DNA from: Bombyx mori
Taxonomy: Eukaryota; Arthropoda; Insecta; Lepidoptera; Bombycidae
DNA: 64,000 nucleotides
Assembly (NCBI RefSeq): GCF_030269925.1
Contig: NC_085110.1
Location: 4,588,001 to 4,652,000 of the forward strand
Reading direction: 5' to 3'
Under the pieces are notes generated by a model. The model saw nothing but the letters and a program-made list of their open reading frames with translations, had not been told where the DNA came from and searched no databases. The first letter of the stretch is position 1. Each line of letters opens with the position of its first letter. Of the stretch, positions 13,601-26,907 are shown piece after piece. A program made the translations under genes and the position numbers.

Positions 13601-16600
13601 TTCACGAATTACTTCCACGATGAACAAAGAACGTCGTGTAATAAAAATCAAACCCGTCAAAAAATAAATGAATTTGTCTAATTATTATTAATGGTGTCGG
13701 TAGAGAGGTTGTTGATGTCTGTGGGCTCCGAAAACCATTTAAGTATACAAAATGCAAAAAGGCAAAATGTTGCGAAATTCCTCATGTTACCCATTTTAGT
13801 TTTCTTAATTATAAATTATTTATTAATTTCGTTCTAAGCAGATGAAAGTGCGATCTTAAAGATTAGAAACATACCCATATTAATCATTTAATACAAATAG
13901 ATGATATTGTGCTTATTAAAGTCAACTAGAACTGCATTTAACTTAATGATAATTGAATACTTTACTTTCAGCATACAGAGGTTATATCGTTCGTAAAGCA
14001 TACGGACCGCTCATAAACAAATCTACGGGGCAAATTGACGAGGAAACAGCTTCGTTCCTAAAAAGATTCGCAATGAAATGGAAGAGCCGCTCCATATTCC
14101 AAGTTCTGCTGCAGTACAGAGCGGTTCGCTATCAGGACTTAGTGCACTTCTCGCAACAAGTACGTGCCTGATTTGGCGGTTTGATTTATGCGTTCACGAT
14201 GAATGTAGAAAGAGCATCTTATATCTATACTAATATATAAATCTAGTGGTATTTACGGATGTTCCCTTATATAATACTGAAACATGCATCCGATTGACTT
14301 GAATCTTGGTATCCATGTAGAAAATACATGTAGGTACTTAATGGATAGGCTAATATTTGTATGAGTGTTGGACTCCCTACACCAGTTGGCGGGGCGTTAA
14401 TGATGAGAATCTTTGTGGGGGTGAGAAATAATAATGTTAATTTTAAATGCCCAGCGAAGCGGACGGGTACAGCTAATACCTAATATAAATAAACTGCATA
14501 CTAACTGGTAGTAATCATCTGGTAAGACAGCACAAGTGTGTTCCACCACTTTGTCTCATTTTGGTTTGAAGAGTAGGTCAGCTGTAACACGAAACACTTT
14601 AGACCAGGCCGGTAGTGACATTCACTTTGTGACGTCTATTAGATCCGGTTACCACTTAACATCGGGTCGGCCGTGAGCTCGTTCACCTGTGTATGCAATA
14701 AAATTAAATAAATACCAGTCTATCATAATACTTTGGAATATAACGGTGTTTGTCGAATTTTGACATGTCAAGTTGAAAACTTATCAACGATAGACAGCGC
14801 TGCTCCCGGTCAATATTGATGTCCATAAGCGACACTAGCCACTCACCATCCGGTGAACCTTACGATCCTATGCCATATATATTTTCTATTATGCAGGTGC
14901 ATATTTACAATCAAGCCGTTTTAGAAGCACTGATGACAACTAGCACATCCGTTTTGCTAGACCGCGTGGACCCGCAAGCTAAAGAAGCCAATTTCCTTGG
15001 AACTAGCCCTCCGACCGTCTGGAAGCTACCGTTCAGAATTGATCAACTACAATTCTATGATACGATGCACATGTGCGATCCATCTGCAAAAAGCACGTGA
15101 GTGATATTAATTAATATGTAAATTTTGTCGCACTATTGCCCATGATTTCACTAGCGCCATTCATAAATACATACCTATACTCAAATCGTAATGTTTCCTA
15201 ATCGGCTTAAAATTACCCGAACCCGTCGCTTGCGACAAAGGGCTCGGCGAGTAACAGAGCACACTCAGGCGCAGCCCACTGAGTTTCTCGCCGGATCTTC
15301 TCAGTGGGTCGCGTTTCCGATCCGGTGGTAGATTCTGCGAAGCATGGCTCTTGCTAGGGTTCGTGTTAGCAACGTCATCAGGTTTGAGCCCCGTGAGCTC
15401 ACCTACTGGTTAAGGCTACGCTGATACAGCCTCTCAAGGCAATCAGCTTAGGTAGGAAAAAAAAAAATCTAGCCCATATATTTTCGCATGTCTGTAAAAT
15501 CGGCAGCTGCATTGCTATTCGTAAGGACAGTCCAACAAAAATTTTCACAATTGTTTATAATTTTTCCAAGATTAGTTAGGGTTCAACCATAGTGTGACAA
15601 GGGCATGGGGGGTCAATAGTTTTGTGACGTCACATGTTAAAATTTTAAATATTAATAAAACGCGAAGTTTAGATGTGAATAAAAAGCTTCAAAAATCTAC
15701 GAACTTGAACTATAGTCATTAATAATTTAGCATTCTCGCTATGACATTACCTCTCATGCAACGTCATTTAACTTATAATTTAACTTACAAGCATAAATTG
15801 AAAAAAACTGTGACGTCACATCAGGAGGGGGGTGGTGTTATAAAAATGTGACAACCTGTGACAAGGACGGGGGGAGGGGTTCAAAAGTCCTAAAATTCAT
15901 GTGACGCAATTTATGGATGGCCCCTTACATTATTTCCAGTGTTCTGTTAATCTTTTCAGCGACACTTTTGCTGGTCAGTACGATTCCGATCAAGAGCAAT
16001 GGGACGAACCTCTGAAACGACGTTTTAGCGCCACACAGATAGACAGCATCGTAACGGCCACAACTCAAACGCTCATCACCGTGCCGTTCTGCCGAGATCC
16101 CACCCAGCCTGTCCCTAATCTGCCTCCAGAAGAAACTATCCAACAGCCACCATCCTCTCCTCGTATCGAGGATGGGTCCCGCAACCGTCCGACGGTCTAC
16201 AAAAAGAAACACGGTAATGCACCACAAAGTTACTACCAGCCCCCGGAGCCGTGGAACGGTGCCCGCGACGACGACGACGTTCTAGAAAACAGCGCACCCA
16301 AATTTAAAAAGACGCACAGCCGAAGTCTTTATTGTATCGACGCTCCAGACATGCAGAATCCGATAAAAGAACTCCAAGCCATGGCGAGATCTACGAATGA
16401 TTTGACCGAGGACGACGCACCATTCAACTTTCAAGCTATGTTGAAGAGGACGCCAAAAAATAGAGCGTCGATGAAACGACTGGGCGAGATCGACAACGGA
16501 ACATTGGAGAAGCCGCAGTCTACGCCGAAACGTGCGCCGACACCAAAAGCAAAAGCTCCTCCCCCTCCCGTTCAAGTAACACCATCGAAAGCGCCAAACA

Positions 16601-16824
16601 AGGTCTTACCACCAACTCCACCACCCAGCGAAGTCACGCCCTCGCCGACACCAAATTCAATGCATAAAGAATTCACCAGGCATGATTCCAAAGATCTCAT
16701 AATACAAGAATTACAGAAACGAGAATCTAGGCCAGAGTTCATTTACCCGAGCAACAAAGTTGAAAGCGAAAAAATCGAATTAGCCCCCGGTATCACGATT
16801 CAGGGGACCGTTACAGATTTATAA
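7632..16824 (+). CDS. ninaC: class III unconventional myosin NinaC (kinase-myosin fusion), 16 coding exons
   Basis: A photoreceptor class III myosin joining a Ste20-like kinase domain to an actin motor. Exons: 7632-7922, 8041-8145, 9375-9754, 9850-9940, 10013-10294, 10410-10798, 10867-11415, 11492-11784, 11865-12163, 12244-12533, 12955-13104, 13199-13302, 13383-13451, 13972-14159, 14897-15096, 15960-16824. They sum to 1514 codons plus stop, close to the long Drosophila NinaC isoform (~1500). Kinase: glycine loop GSGIFG (24-29), VAVK lysine 47, DFG at 164-166, GSPSWMAPEV. Motor: P-loop GESKSGKT (424-431), switch II DMFGFE (706-711), THYVRCIRPDL near the motor end. Two IQ motifs lie near 1049-1068 and 1093-1110. 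A proline-rich tail ends in VTDL, a class I PDZ-ligand form that fits InaD-type scaffolding. Odd: the catalytic loop reads HRN, not HRD (Asn 146). The start is ATG 7632, giving the family-typical short N-terminus. AATAAA overlaps the stop at 16824. Confidence 0.93.
13500..13971. other. ninaC intron with diverged repeat remnants
   Basis: The intron between the two IQ-motif exons. Pieces near 13580-13660 resemble the SINE body seen at 33850-33950. No coding sequence was seen. Confidence 0.35.
14225..14475 (+). mobile_element. Helitron-like non-autonomous repeat (family F2)
   Basis: It starts at ATCTATACTAATATATAAAT and ends at CCCAGCGAAGCGGACGGGTA followed by CAGCTAAT. The right two-thirds recurs at 55830-55985 with the same end. 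There is no inverted repeat or poly-A, which suggests a Helitron-type element; the assignment is tentative. Confidence 0.45.
14511..14706 (+). repeat. diverged family B repeat
   Basis: The order of blocks matches family B (CTGGTAG..., TTTGGTTTGAAGAGTAGG, CCACTTAACATCGGGTCGG, GCAATAAAA) with many substitutions. This is an old copy in the ninaC intron. Confidence 0.5.
15222..15470 (+). repeat. Bm1-like SINE (family C)
   Basis: A near full-length copy: CCCGTCGCTTGCGACAAAGG, then CAGCCCACTGAGTTTCTCGC, then GCTTAGGTAGG and a poly-A. It lies in the last ninaC intron in sense orientation. Confidence 0.75.
15570..15930. mobile_element. MITE-like element with GTGACGTCAC blocks
   Basis: Two GTGACGTCACAT blocks face each other (about 15624 and 15811) between G-rich runs, and the right end reads GTGACGCAATTTATGGATGG followed by CCCCTT. 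The right end lies within about 30 bp of the acceptor of the last ninaC exon (15960). I could not fix the left end. Confidence 0.4.
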
Positions 16825-19800
16825 ATAAAAACGAATCGCTTTGTAGAAAATATATTTAATCTCCATTGCATTGGAAGTCCGCATACATTTTATTTTTATT
16901 AAGTTTTTTTTTAAAGCCATATGTTTTATTATATGTTAAGTCATAAGAATTCAAATGTTACGTTCGATAAGTAAATAATTTACATCTCAATAGAGTTAAG
17001 TATATTGAATACAAAAGATTAAAAAACTTAAAGCGTAAATTATGGCGTACAATCACGTACAAGAACATAATGCACTAAATAATTTGATGTTAATGCTTTC
17101 CACCTAATGAGAGAGATTCTAAAATATCAATCTTATGCGTTGTTGATTTAAATCAGGGTACATCTTATGAAAACTGCCCAGAACCAATGCGTGCAATACC
17201 AAAATGAACAATAAAATATCTTGTTTATTCATCTTAGATATATTACCAAAACTACGAATATTAATTCGTGAATATTATTCAGTGATTAAATATTAATTTA
17301 ATCACTGAATAATCAATGAGAATACAGCTTGACAAAATAAATGAATTGTTTTAGATTTGTAAATATAAAAAAAACCCGAAACATCAAATTATTTAGCTTC
17401 ATCAAACTTTCACACACTTAAAAACTACACATATTGAAGACAAGTCGTATAAAAATATATAAATTCTTATAAATATTATACTTATTTAAAATATTCCTTA
17501 TTACGTATTTATTCGAAATTGCTTTGGTAACTTATTAATAATTTACTTAAACTAATGTGTCGGCGCTATGGTTTTTATTTTAATTATTTTTGAGCTAATA
17601 TTGCTATCAAAATACCACGTCTCAATGTCTCTTATTTAATTAACTTTTATCGATATCTATTTCATTTAATCTATGATATTAGGTCATTAGTATTGCCATG
17701 CTAAATAAATAAATTTTCCTCCCTTCCCACTCACTTCATAAGTTACAAGCAAAACATTAAACTGCGTTACAACTGGCCATAGACTAGCATTTTTAATTAA
17801 GTGTAATTTAAAATAGTACGATAATAATTATTTGGACTAACACTAGTACAAAATTGTAGTTAATTTAAAATATTTTTTGTTTGTAGTTCACTCTTTTTGA
17901 AGCTCATTAACTTTGTTTTGTACGAACTGATATGTTAATTATTTTTGTTTAGGAGCATTTGGAGTCTACCATTAAAATATTGAAATCTGCGTCGCTTATA
18001 AAAACTTTTTTTTTAATAATACTTTTTTTGGTTCCTTGTATAGATTTTAATGTAATGAGAAAAGTAACAAATATTTTAATATAGGACTGTCAATATCAAT
18101 CTCATTAGCGAGGCGCAAAGGACTGAGCTAATGAACATCAGATTTCAATAATTTATTATATATTACATTACAACTGGACTTTTGGGCCATCTGGTAGAGC
18201 ATTAAGTAAGTAAAGTCTATTAACTATGGTAATATTTTTTACATTATAAGCAAAAATAAAGGGGTCATTAAAGGGCATATTCTCCATATTCAAAACAGAA
18301 ATTTGAACATTATGTCAGATATACTTTAGGCAGATTAGTGGGTAGTTTTTTTTTTTTTCCACAATATAAAATGTATGTATTTATTTAATTACATCCTAAA
18401 TATAATCGCGTGGACAACTATAATACATTGTAACCAAATTACATTCTGAAATGTTAAAATAAAAAAAGTTTAAATCATTGATATCCGACCTTGTGCCTTT
18501 AATGTACATATTATAGTACCATAATGAACGATTCGTATTATTTTTTTCACAACCAGATGACTCAATTTCGGAATACTTTGCACACTATATTTTCACCACA
18601 ATCATTCGACTTAGATTAATTATTTTACATATTAGAAAAATATATACTATACGATCATTTCTATTCGTAAAATTTCTAAACGTATGTACTCTTTTAGTAA
18701 TAGTGTAATATCAATATTATATTTTCTTTTAGTGCACTTAAAATACTGTTCGAATCGTAATTTTCTCTTTTCTATTCTAGGAAATCACATTTTGTTTTCT
18801 TTATTGCCAAAACATTAATTGACTTAAACCTAATGTTATATGTACTAACTTTTTTTAAATAACAATTGAGTAATTTTAGAAAAGCTACAAGTTAATTATT
18901 AATCTTCCTTATTGTGGTCTTAGCTAAGTCTAAGCTCTGTAGTTTCAGTCCTTAACAATACCTTCTTTAGTATTTTGTTACTTTGAAAACAGTACAGGTT
19001 GGTTTAATCAGTTTTTTTAATGCTACATTTAAAATAATCTGCTTCATGTATACTGATTTCATTTATGTAGCTCTTGTGTCAATAGTAATAAAAGCCTTGC
19101 AACATGGACTCACTTTGATCATGAGTAAAAGTTTATATAAAAATATATTTATTTAATTGATCATTAACGGTACACAAGTTTTTTTTTAAATTGTTTATCT
19201 GCAATCAGCTCCGGTACACAATATATTTATTTATCTCTTTTAAATCATCTATTGAGCATACCGACACTAAGAAATTGCAAACCTAGATATTGTTGCTAAA
19301 ATTTTGTAAGAAACTGCTCTGAACTGAAATGAGAAGACCAACCTGTAACCTTAATCATGAAATGATAGTATACTATGTATTAGGCCCGTTATCTGGTACT
19401 CAAAACCGCTAACACAGTGATTTCTGTTAATTTATAATCTTCATTATACTTTAAGTTTACAATAAAGGTTTGATTTCATTAAATATTTTTTCTGTATATG
19501 TTTAATTTTTTTATCATACAATTTCATTGTGTGTTGAACATCAAAAAATATATTTCTACTCTTCTTTACTATATTATATCATTTCTTATTTCCGGTTGAG
19601 AGCTCACAAAAGCAAAATAACTTAAATATTTTTAAAAATATTACTATGGAAAATTTCATTATATTATAACTTAACTGTTATTACTTAATGACATGGAGAC
19701 ACAAAACATACACAAAACTTTATCTCAAATCACAAAAAAATGAGTAATTTGTAGAAGCATTTTTAAATTCATATTTCTCACAAAATACAATAATAAAATA

Positions 19801-20200
19801 TTTTTATTTTTTAATGCTTCATTATTATTAAAATTTATTTTCGGAGGGTTCAAGTGTCATGATTAGGATCTTTTAAAGCGATTTATATTAATTTTAGTTA
19901 CTGTAGACAGAACAAAACTACATATAATCTGAACCGTTTGTGTTGAATGTTATTTAGCTTCAATATATATTTATTTAATGTAAATCTAGAATGCTATAGG
20001 AATATAAAAATCTTTATTTAAAAGGAGCTAAGGATTTGAACACCCATATTCAAATTTAATTATTAGGAGACATACAGCGTAATTTATTAAGTTAACTCAT
20101 GATCGTTATTGCAAATTTTGTAGTTTGACTTCAAATAGGTTTTTTTGAGTACATAATCAATAAAAAAAATTAAAAACCCCACTTCTACCCAGTCCCTCGA
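16825..20200. other. AT-rich DNA between convergent ninaC and BTB genes
   Basis: About 3.4 kb with no ORF of note and few recognisable repeats, unlike the rest of the window. It probably holds the ninaC 3' UTR at its left edge and may be a long 3' UTR of the minus-strand BTB gene. A hairpin lies at 17274-17313. Confidence 0.45.
17274..17313. other. perfect 18-bp hairpin in AT-rich DNA
   Basis: The arms 17274-17291 (ATTATTCAGTGATTAAAT) and 17296-17313 are exact inverted copies around a 4-base spacer ATTA. Confidence 0.8.
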
Positions 20201-20204
20201 GCGA

Positions 20205-20345
20205 TTCATTCATCGTCCTACTGAAATCCATTGCTGGACATAGGACACTGCTGAACCTTTCCCAGTTTCGCCACAATAACTGGTTCTGACTTTAAAGAGT
20301 CCAGCGGTCGCCGGGTCATCGGCCCACCTTGGTGAGACGCTCCTT
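20205..20345 (-). mobile_element. RTE-type LINE 3' fragment
   Basis: The minus strand reads as a decayed ORF2 C-terminus, with a block like the one at 53625-53780 (CCATTGCTGGACATAGG on the plus strand in both). Stops interrupt it. Confidence 0.5.
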
Positions 20346-21027
20346 CGTCACAATTTGAATATAAAAGTACAAACAACACAATACACTTTTTTCTTTCATA
20401 ATCTCTTATTTTCGATGAGATCACAAGCATTTAAAACACACAATTAATTTTAAGGCTATTGAAAACCATTGAATCTAAGTATGTTCGTGACATTCCTATG
20501 GCACATGTCATCATTTATGGCATCTTTGGCCCAAGCTACTACTTTGTGAATATGATTATACTACACTGGAAACAAGCTAAACATCTTATAAATAAAGAGA
20601 GCTTTAAATCAAAGTACAGTATCAGCTTCCATAGTTTTTATAACATTCGCCATAGTGCCCTTATATGACACAAATCTAAATTATATCCTGTCATATTTAA
20701 TTTACATCTAAGCCGTGCTCACTTAAATGCCAAAGTGAACCTTAAGATTATAATATTAAATTATAAGACCAGATAATATCACTGTCAATATTACGAAATA
20801 GTATTTTTTTGTTAATAATAATTAGAAGCGTACATTAAAATCTTTACGGTTAAGAGAATTACTATTATTATTACAATGAGCAAAAAAGTTAAAATGAACG
20901 GATGGATTTTGTGTTTTTAATGTCGAAACGTTACCTCCATAATAGATCTAAACTAAAAAACTTGTTGATAAAAAAATCAACGGATGACAAAATCGTAGAT
21001 ATAAGAACACGCTGTATATGACGTACC

Positions 21028-24000
21028 CTATGTGCTTTTGTCGCTGACGCTGCCGTCCATGCTGACCTGGCCCAGCAGCTGCGTCACGCTGGGTTCGTTC
21101 ATGGTGAGCACGGCGTGGGCTTCCACCATCACCACCAGCGAGTTCCGCGCCTCCTCGTGCGGGACGCCGTGTGCTCTGGTCGCGTGCGAGTACCACGCGC
21201 CGGTCGACGCCAGTACCGACACGCACCATTTACATGACAATCTGGAATAATTCAGGTTTTTCTTTTTTATTAATTCAAAATCCTCACGATGCATGCTCTT
21301 GTTAAATAAATACATGAGCATTGACTTGTCCTTCAATTATAAAAAAAATGGTTTTATTGTAAAAAAAGCATGGGTGTTTTACAGGAGGTATTAAAATAAC
21401 CCTTCTACTCAAATCCGTTCGTAAAATATTTATAACTACTGATACCATGCACCCCACGCTCTTTTTACAATAAAATCATTTTTTCTTACACTATTTTTAA
21501 TTCAAATTTATTAAAATTTATTTTCTATTGTTTAGTTAGATTTTCTATAAAAGCGTGTTTTGTCAGTTTTTATAAACAGTTATTTATTTTTCATTTTTTA
21601 GTTGAATTTCAATTTTTTTATTATTTTTTTTTAAATATTGAATCGTCATCGGTCCTTAATAAGTATACCAAATTTTGAGTTAATCCGACGTTTTGAAGGG
21701 GGTCAAAATCATGTTCAAAGATTCCGTTACAAACATACATACGTCTGAAGCTAATAAAAGCGTATTAAAATGGTAAAACTTTGCTCGAATTAGAAATATA
21801 ATTTCAGTAACATGATATTTTCCAAAAAAAATATGGTAATTCTAAATAAAACAATTAAATTACATTCACTATTGCCAATAATAAGAATACATTGATATTT
21901 AATTTTCTGAAAGCTTTGTTTCATAGCTTTCAATAAGAATAGTAATTAATAAATTCTATTTAATGAACTACTAGACTATTGAAGACATCAGTCTTGTCTA
22001 AAGGTGTATTATTATGATGTGAAATACTTACTTGTTAGTGAGATGCCTAGATTTGACATGTCTCCTTCGATATCCCCAACTGTTGTAGACTCGTGGACAA
22101 AACGGACAAGGAAATGAAGGATTCGCATAACAGGTGTTACTTTTATCTGAAACATATAAACATCCTTTAAAGATTGCAGACTAACAAAATATCTAAAAAT
22201 TCACTTATTATAGTCCCCTCCAATTATTTAAATTATTGAAAATTTATTTGTATTTGTATTGTGAAGTAAATAAATGCATTTATTATTATTATTATTATTA
22301 TCTGAATCTTAATTCACACTTTCAGATATTCAGTCGCAGACAATACTTATACACTTCTCACCGAAACAAATGAAAGTTTCTGAAAATGGGTCCCAACTGT
22401 GAAAACTAAAATATAACCTAACAGAAATTTTATTGAAAAACTTAATGATGATAACATTATTAATGACAATTTAAAGCATCAAAGGGTACTTGTAAGCACT
22501 TCTTTACTCTTTGCTCAAAGCACACTGCACCAATACTATACAACCTGTAGTCTACGTAGCACTATAGCTGCAGTCATTTATAAATTTATATAGAACTGTT
22601 GTAAATAAGAAAAGAAATACGTAAAATAATGTAATAAAAATCATATTGCACCAGTAGCTGTCCTTTGGCCACAGGTCACTTACCTTTACAATTTTGAGCC
22701 TCACTAGAAACCACATTCAAATTCTCAGTCGTAATACTTAATGATTCTACTATTGTTCCACTTTGAAGAACGGTTTCAACTTCTTTATCAATCTCCAAAC
22801 TATCTTTGTCATCTTCAGTGCTAACTGTATTTTTGTCATTAGAATTCAAACTGGGTTGCGTACTGCTAACTTCACTTATCCATTTTTTAATGTTACGATT
22901 ATTAGGTCCTGTAGTACAAACTGATTTTGTTGATATTTCACTATTGATACAATATTTTTTCTCTGTCTCTTCAAGTAAAGCAATGTCGGTGTCATTAGTA
23001 TTATCTCCGGAATAATCGGTGAGGGGTGAATCAATTGGTTCCACTTTTAAGACAACATTCTGAAAATTTTACAAACCACTTGTTATGTGAGCATTGTTTA
23101 CAACACAAACGAAAATAATTGAACCTTTAAATTGACACTATCAATCTGCAACTAATCTTCAAGACATCACACCATCAAAAAAATAATAGTCAAAAATAGT
23201 ATACACTTATTTATACAACATTTTATATATAATATTATTTATTTTATTATATTTTATAATATTTATTACCTTATTTACTATTAAAATAAATATTAGGCAT
23301 ATAAATAAATTTAAACCTTCATTTAGTTTAACAAAACATAAAACCAAGATTCACCACAGTTAGCCTCATGTTTTTCTCTAATATGCAATGAATTTTATGT
23401 CCGGTCATTTTTACATTCCATCAAAATAAGACAAAAATAGTTGAAGAAAAACTTGTTTCAAAAACATGCAATTTTTTTTTATCTTTAAACTCCAATGTTT
23501 TATTTTTAAGGCTGTAGTATTTAGTGCAAGCATTAATGATTTACACTTTTTAGTACTTCCTATAATAGCTTCACCAATTTTCTAAATGATTCCAATACAT
23601 ATATATTTTTGCATTTATTGCATTTATTTTTTTGATTTATTTCTATAATCTTCAGTAAACATTATTTTGTTCATATGTTCATATGTTAGTTACTCACAGA
23701 AGTGTTTGATGCATCTATTGTAATACTTGTATTAGGTGGAGTCTCGACTTTTGTAGAAATTTTCTTGCATTTATTATTATTATCTTCATGTTCACTTTTC
23801 TTGCGTTTTTTTGGTTGTACTGGTCCAGCCGATTTCTAAAACCATAGATAATCAACATCATTCACTAACATAATATATAAAGGCATGAAAAAATATGCTT
23901 TTAGAATACCAAACCAAATAACCAAACTAAAAAATGGAATGTAAATCTAATATATAAAATAGTCATGTCACAATGTTCGTTCCCATACTCCTCCGAAACC

Positions 24001-25283
24001 GCTTGACCGATTCTCATGAATTTTTTTATGCATATTCAGTAAGCCTGAGAATCGGCTACTATCTATTTTTCATACCCCTAACATATTTTTTTTTATTTGG
24101 ACATTTTTTTTTGTTATAATGAGGTATTACTTATGCGGTTGAATGAGGTTTTGTTATTTTTATTATATATTCCCTCATCGTTCACAGCACTACATACCTC
24201 TTTCACTCATTTACCACATCCTTACACACTTACAATAAGTTAGTTTTTTTTTCTACACTAGAAATTCCCTAGAAATCTTATTTAAGGCAAAACAATGTTT
24301 GCCGGGTCAGCTATTTATTTGTAAAAAAAGCATGTCATGTGTGGTGTCAATAGTTATAAATATTTTATTAACAAATATGAGTATAAGGGTTATCATTTTG
24401 ATAAATCTTAAAAAGCACCCTAGGCAATTATACAATTTCTGTAAATGGAAACCTAATATAATTTTAAAAGTGTAAAACAAATTTGGAAAATAGAATTTGT
24501 TCCAATTAAGTGTTACTTATTATAGGTATACCATATTATAGGAAGAAAACAAAAAAATATTTTAATTGTATTTAGAGGTACATTATTTATTATTATTACA
24601 TATACAAAGCATCCAGAGCCAGTACATCATTCATTGGAAAAAATGTAATATTAGTAAATATGAGTACCTAATATTTATAGCATTAACTTGTTAGCATCAC
24701 TTTTGTTTGGATCAACATTCTCAATTATACAAAGAAACTTGTTTTATAAAATATGATATTTTTTCTAATATTTATGGTTGTCTTAACATAGTTACTAACA
24801 AAGCATTCATGAACCGAGTACAAACCTCATCATCTTTGGTGGCAGCTTCACTCCCAGTGGACAGACCACATACCCTCAATATTTCAGCAGTCTTCAATAA
24901 AATAGGAAGGAATTCTTCAGTCACGTTAACTTCGCCATTGTACATAAACGTCAACAAAGTCTTTAATGAGGCTGTGTTGATATCATGTAGCACTATAATC
25001 GGATCTTTGTGGGGGTTTTGCTGTGAAAAAATGCGTGGGCGTCAATTATTATCTTTATATAAAAATTAAACGATAAATAATATAAAAAATATAGAAATAC
25101 CTGAAATATTGATTTGAAAACGGAACTGTTTGCTGATAGTATCACTTTATGAGCTTTAAAACACTGCCCATCCGAAACCAAAGTAACATCGGATAACCCT
25201 TCATCTCTATAAAGTTCTTTCACATTTGTCAATATGTTACTCTGATAACCGTTCCATTTCAAACTTATTTCTTGATTTGCCAT
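21028..25283 (-). CDS. BTB/POZ domain protein with two C2H2 zinc fingers, 6 exons
   Basis: A likely nuclear transcription factor. Exons in order: 25283-25101, 25020-24826, 23835-23698, 23059-22684, 22146-22032, 21241-21028, summing to 406 codons plus stop. Residues 1-118 form a BTB domain of the insect lola/bric-a-brac type (SLKWNGYQSNIL, then LSDVTLV and FKAHKVILSANSSVF), a dimerisation module. A basic PKKRKK (134-139) is a likely nuclear signal. The middle is acidic and Ser/Thr-rich. Two C-x2-C-x12-H-x4-H fingers follow: C311, C314, H327, H332 and C339, C342, H355, H360; the exon 5/6 junction falls between them. ATG 25283 opens the BTB fold at the usual place. The last exon is much more GC-rich than the other five. 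Fingers in insect BTB loci are often supplied by alternative 3' exons, so other isoforms are possible. I do not recognise a specific orthologue. Confidence 0.88.
22279..22301. repeat. ATT microsatellite
   Basis: A run of about seven ATT units in the fourth intron of the BTB gene. Confidence 0.8.
23940..24320 (+). repeat. diverged Helitron-like repeat (family F)
   Basis: It opens with CTAATATATAAAATAGTCATG, has a CCGAAACCGCTTGACCGATT block like the element at 35060-35355, and ends near GCCGGGTCAGCTATT. It lies in an intron of the BTB gene. Confidence 0.4.
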
Positions 25284-26905
25284 ATTCTTACACTAGTTTC
25301 ACATCGAGTTTGGTATAATTTTGTAGAAGAAATAATAGAAAAACACAAATCGACATCAAACTCAATAAAAGAAAACAATGATACAGATTAAAAATGTTAC
25401 TCACCACAACATAGATTATACACTTAATATATGCACAACAATCAATGTTTTTTTTTATTTGTTTGCGGCCGTTGGTATCTTATGTTTTTAGGCAAATTAG
25501 GTTGATATATTTTTTTCCTAGTATTCTTAGTAAAAACGGCTCTTTACTGAAAGTTCAATTGGCTTTTTCAGAGAACCATACAGGTAGTATTATACTCCAA
25601 ATCAACACACTATATTATAGTATTTTATTTTTGTGACGATGCACTATTTGTTCACAGTAATCAGTCATTACATATGACTTGTTTAAAAGTAGAGAAACAC
25701 CCACTTACGAATTTAAAAAATCACAGATCATCGCCCTTCAGGTCCCACTAAAAAGTTAGCTTTCAACTAATTTACTTTTAATAGTGCATTTGTTACTCTG
25801 ATAAGTGTGTGGAAACCCAGATTTGATTCGTGATCAGAGTCTATATTTTATATTAAATATTATTATAAATTGAGTAAGAGGTAGACGAAGAAATGCATGT
25901 ATTGCGTGAAAGACGACATGTGTAAGAGGGGAGTGAGTGAAAAAATGGTATATGATAAGAGAGGATGTAAAGTGAAAACATGTTACGCCGACCCCAAGTG
26001 ACTGGGAGAAGGGCAGGAGAATGTTACGTGTTTTTTTTTTCTTTATGCGATGCCATTGTTGCCAGTGTTGGGTTTACAAAACATTCAATTATTCTATTCA
26101 TCTAAAGGTATATTGGTATGTGAAGCATAAAACTGAGCGGAAGCAAATGAAGTTGATTTGTCTAAAGTTGTAATGAATTGAGATGAAATTAAATAAATTA
26201 TTGTCCCAGTAGGAAATTCAATGAAAGATCAGTGGACTCTTAAGAACCACGTCCAACGATTGTTTCATTTTCCCACTCTTATGCAATTTCGCAGATTTGA
26301 ACGATTAATATACAACAATTAATACATTAATATTAAAACACATTTAAATCTGAGGAAACACTAAGTTAATAAAATAAAACAAATTCACACAACGACGCTT
26401 CGGCTAAATAGCTTGTGAATATAAGTACTCGTTCATGTTTCGTGTTTGCGGCAACCTTTATGACAGGAGAGAATCAAATTGAATTCATCGTTGCTACCAA
26501 ATCTAATGGACACTATTCAATTCAAATTCAATACCGCTACTCAGCTTTGAAAATTTCATAGACGATCCCGAATTATATGTCCATAGACTCTGGCACACTC
26601 AGCTAAAATTATCGACTTACCTATCTACTTGTCATAGCATCTAAGTTTTTCAACTCATTAATTTTTTTCAACTCTCGCAAAGTAGGTAACCTTGTGTTCC
26701 AATTTGAAGGACCGTGGAAAGTTACGTTTGACTTCTGCGAGTTTACCATCTGGTGGAAGGAGGCGACCGCGCCAGAGAAACAGTGCTCTCAGAACCTATT
26801 CATTTTCCAATGCAATTAACACTTCGCGATATTTTGGAAAAGCGTTTACTCGTAGTTCCGAAAACCACTTAGCACTCAAATTATATATCCCTTCCTGCCA
26901 TAATA
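25284..26905. other. intergenic DNA upstream of the BTB gene
   Basis: The BTB promoter must lie at the left edge but I see no clear TATA box or initiator. Short ORFs have no recognisable content. Confidence 0.4.
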
Positions 26906-26907
26906 GC

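Noticed and set aside
21032..21250. Plus-strand ORF in GC-rich DNA
   Set aside because: It is the antisense of the last BTB exon, which has clear zinc-finger cysteines and histidines and matching splice phase.
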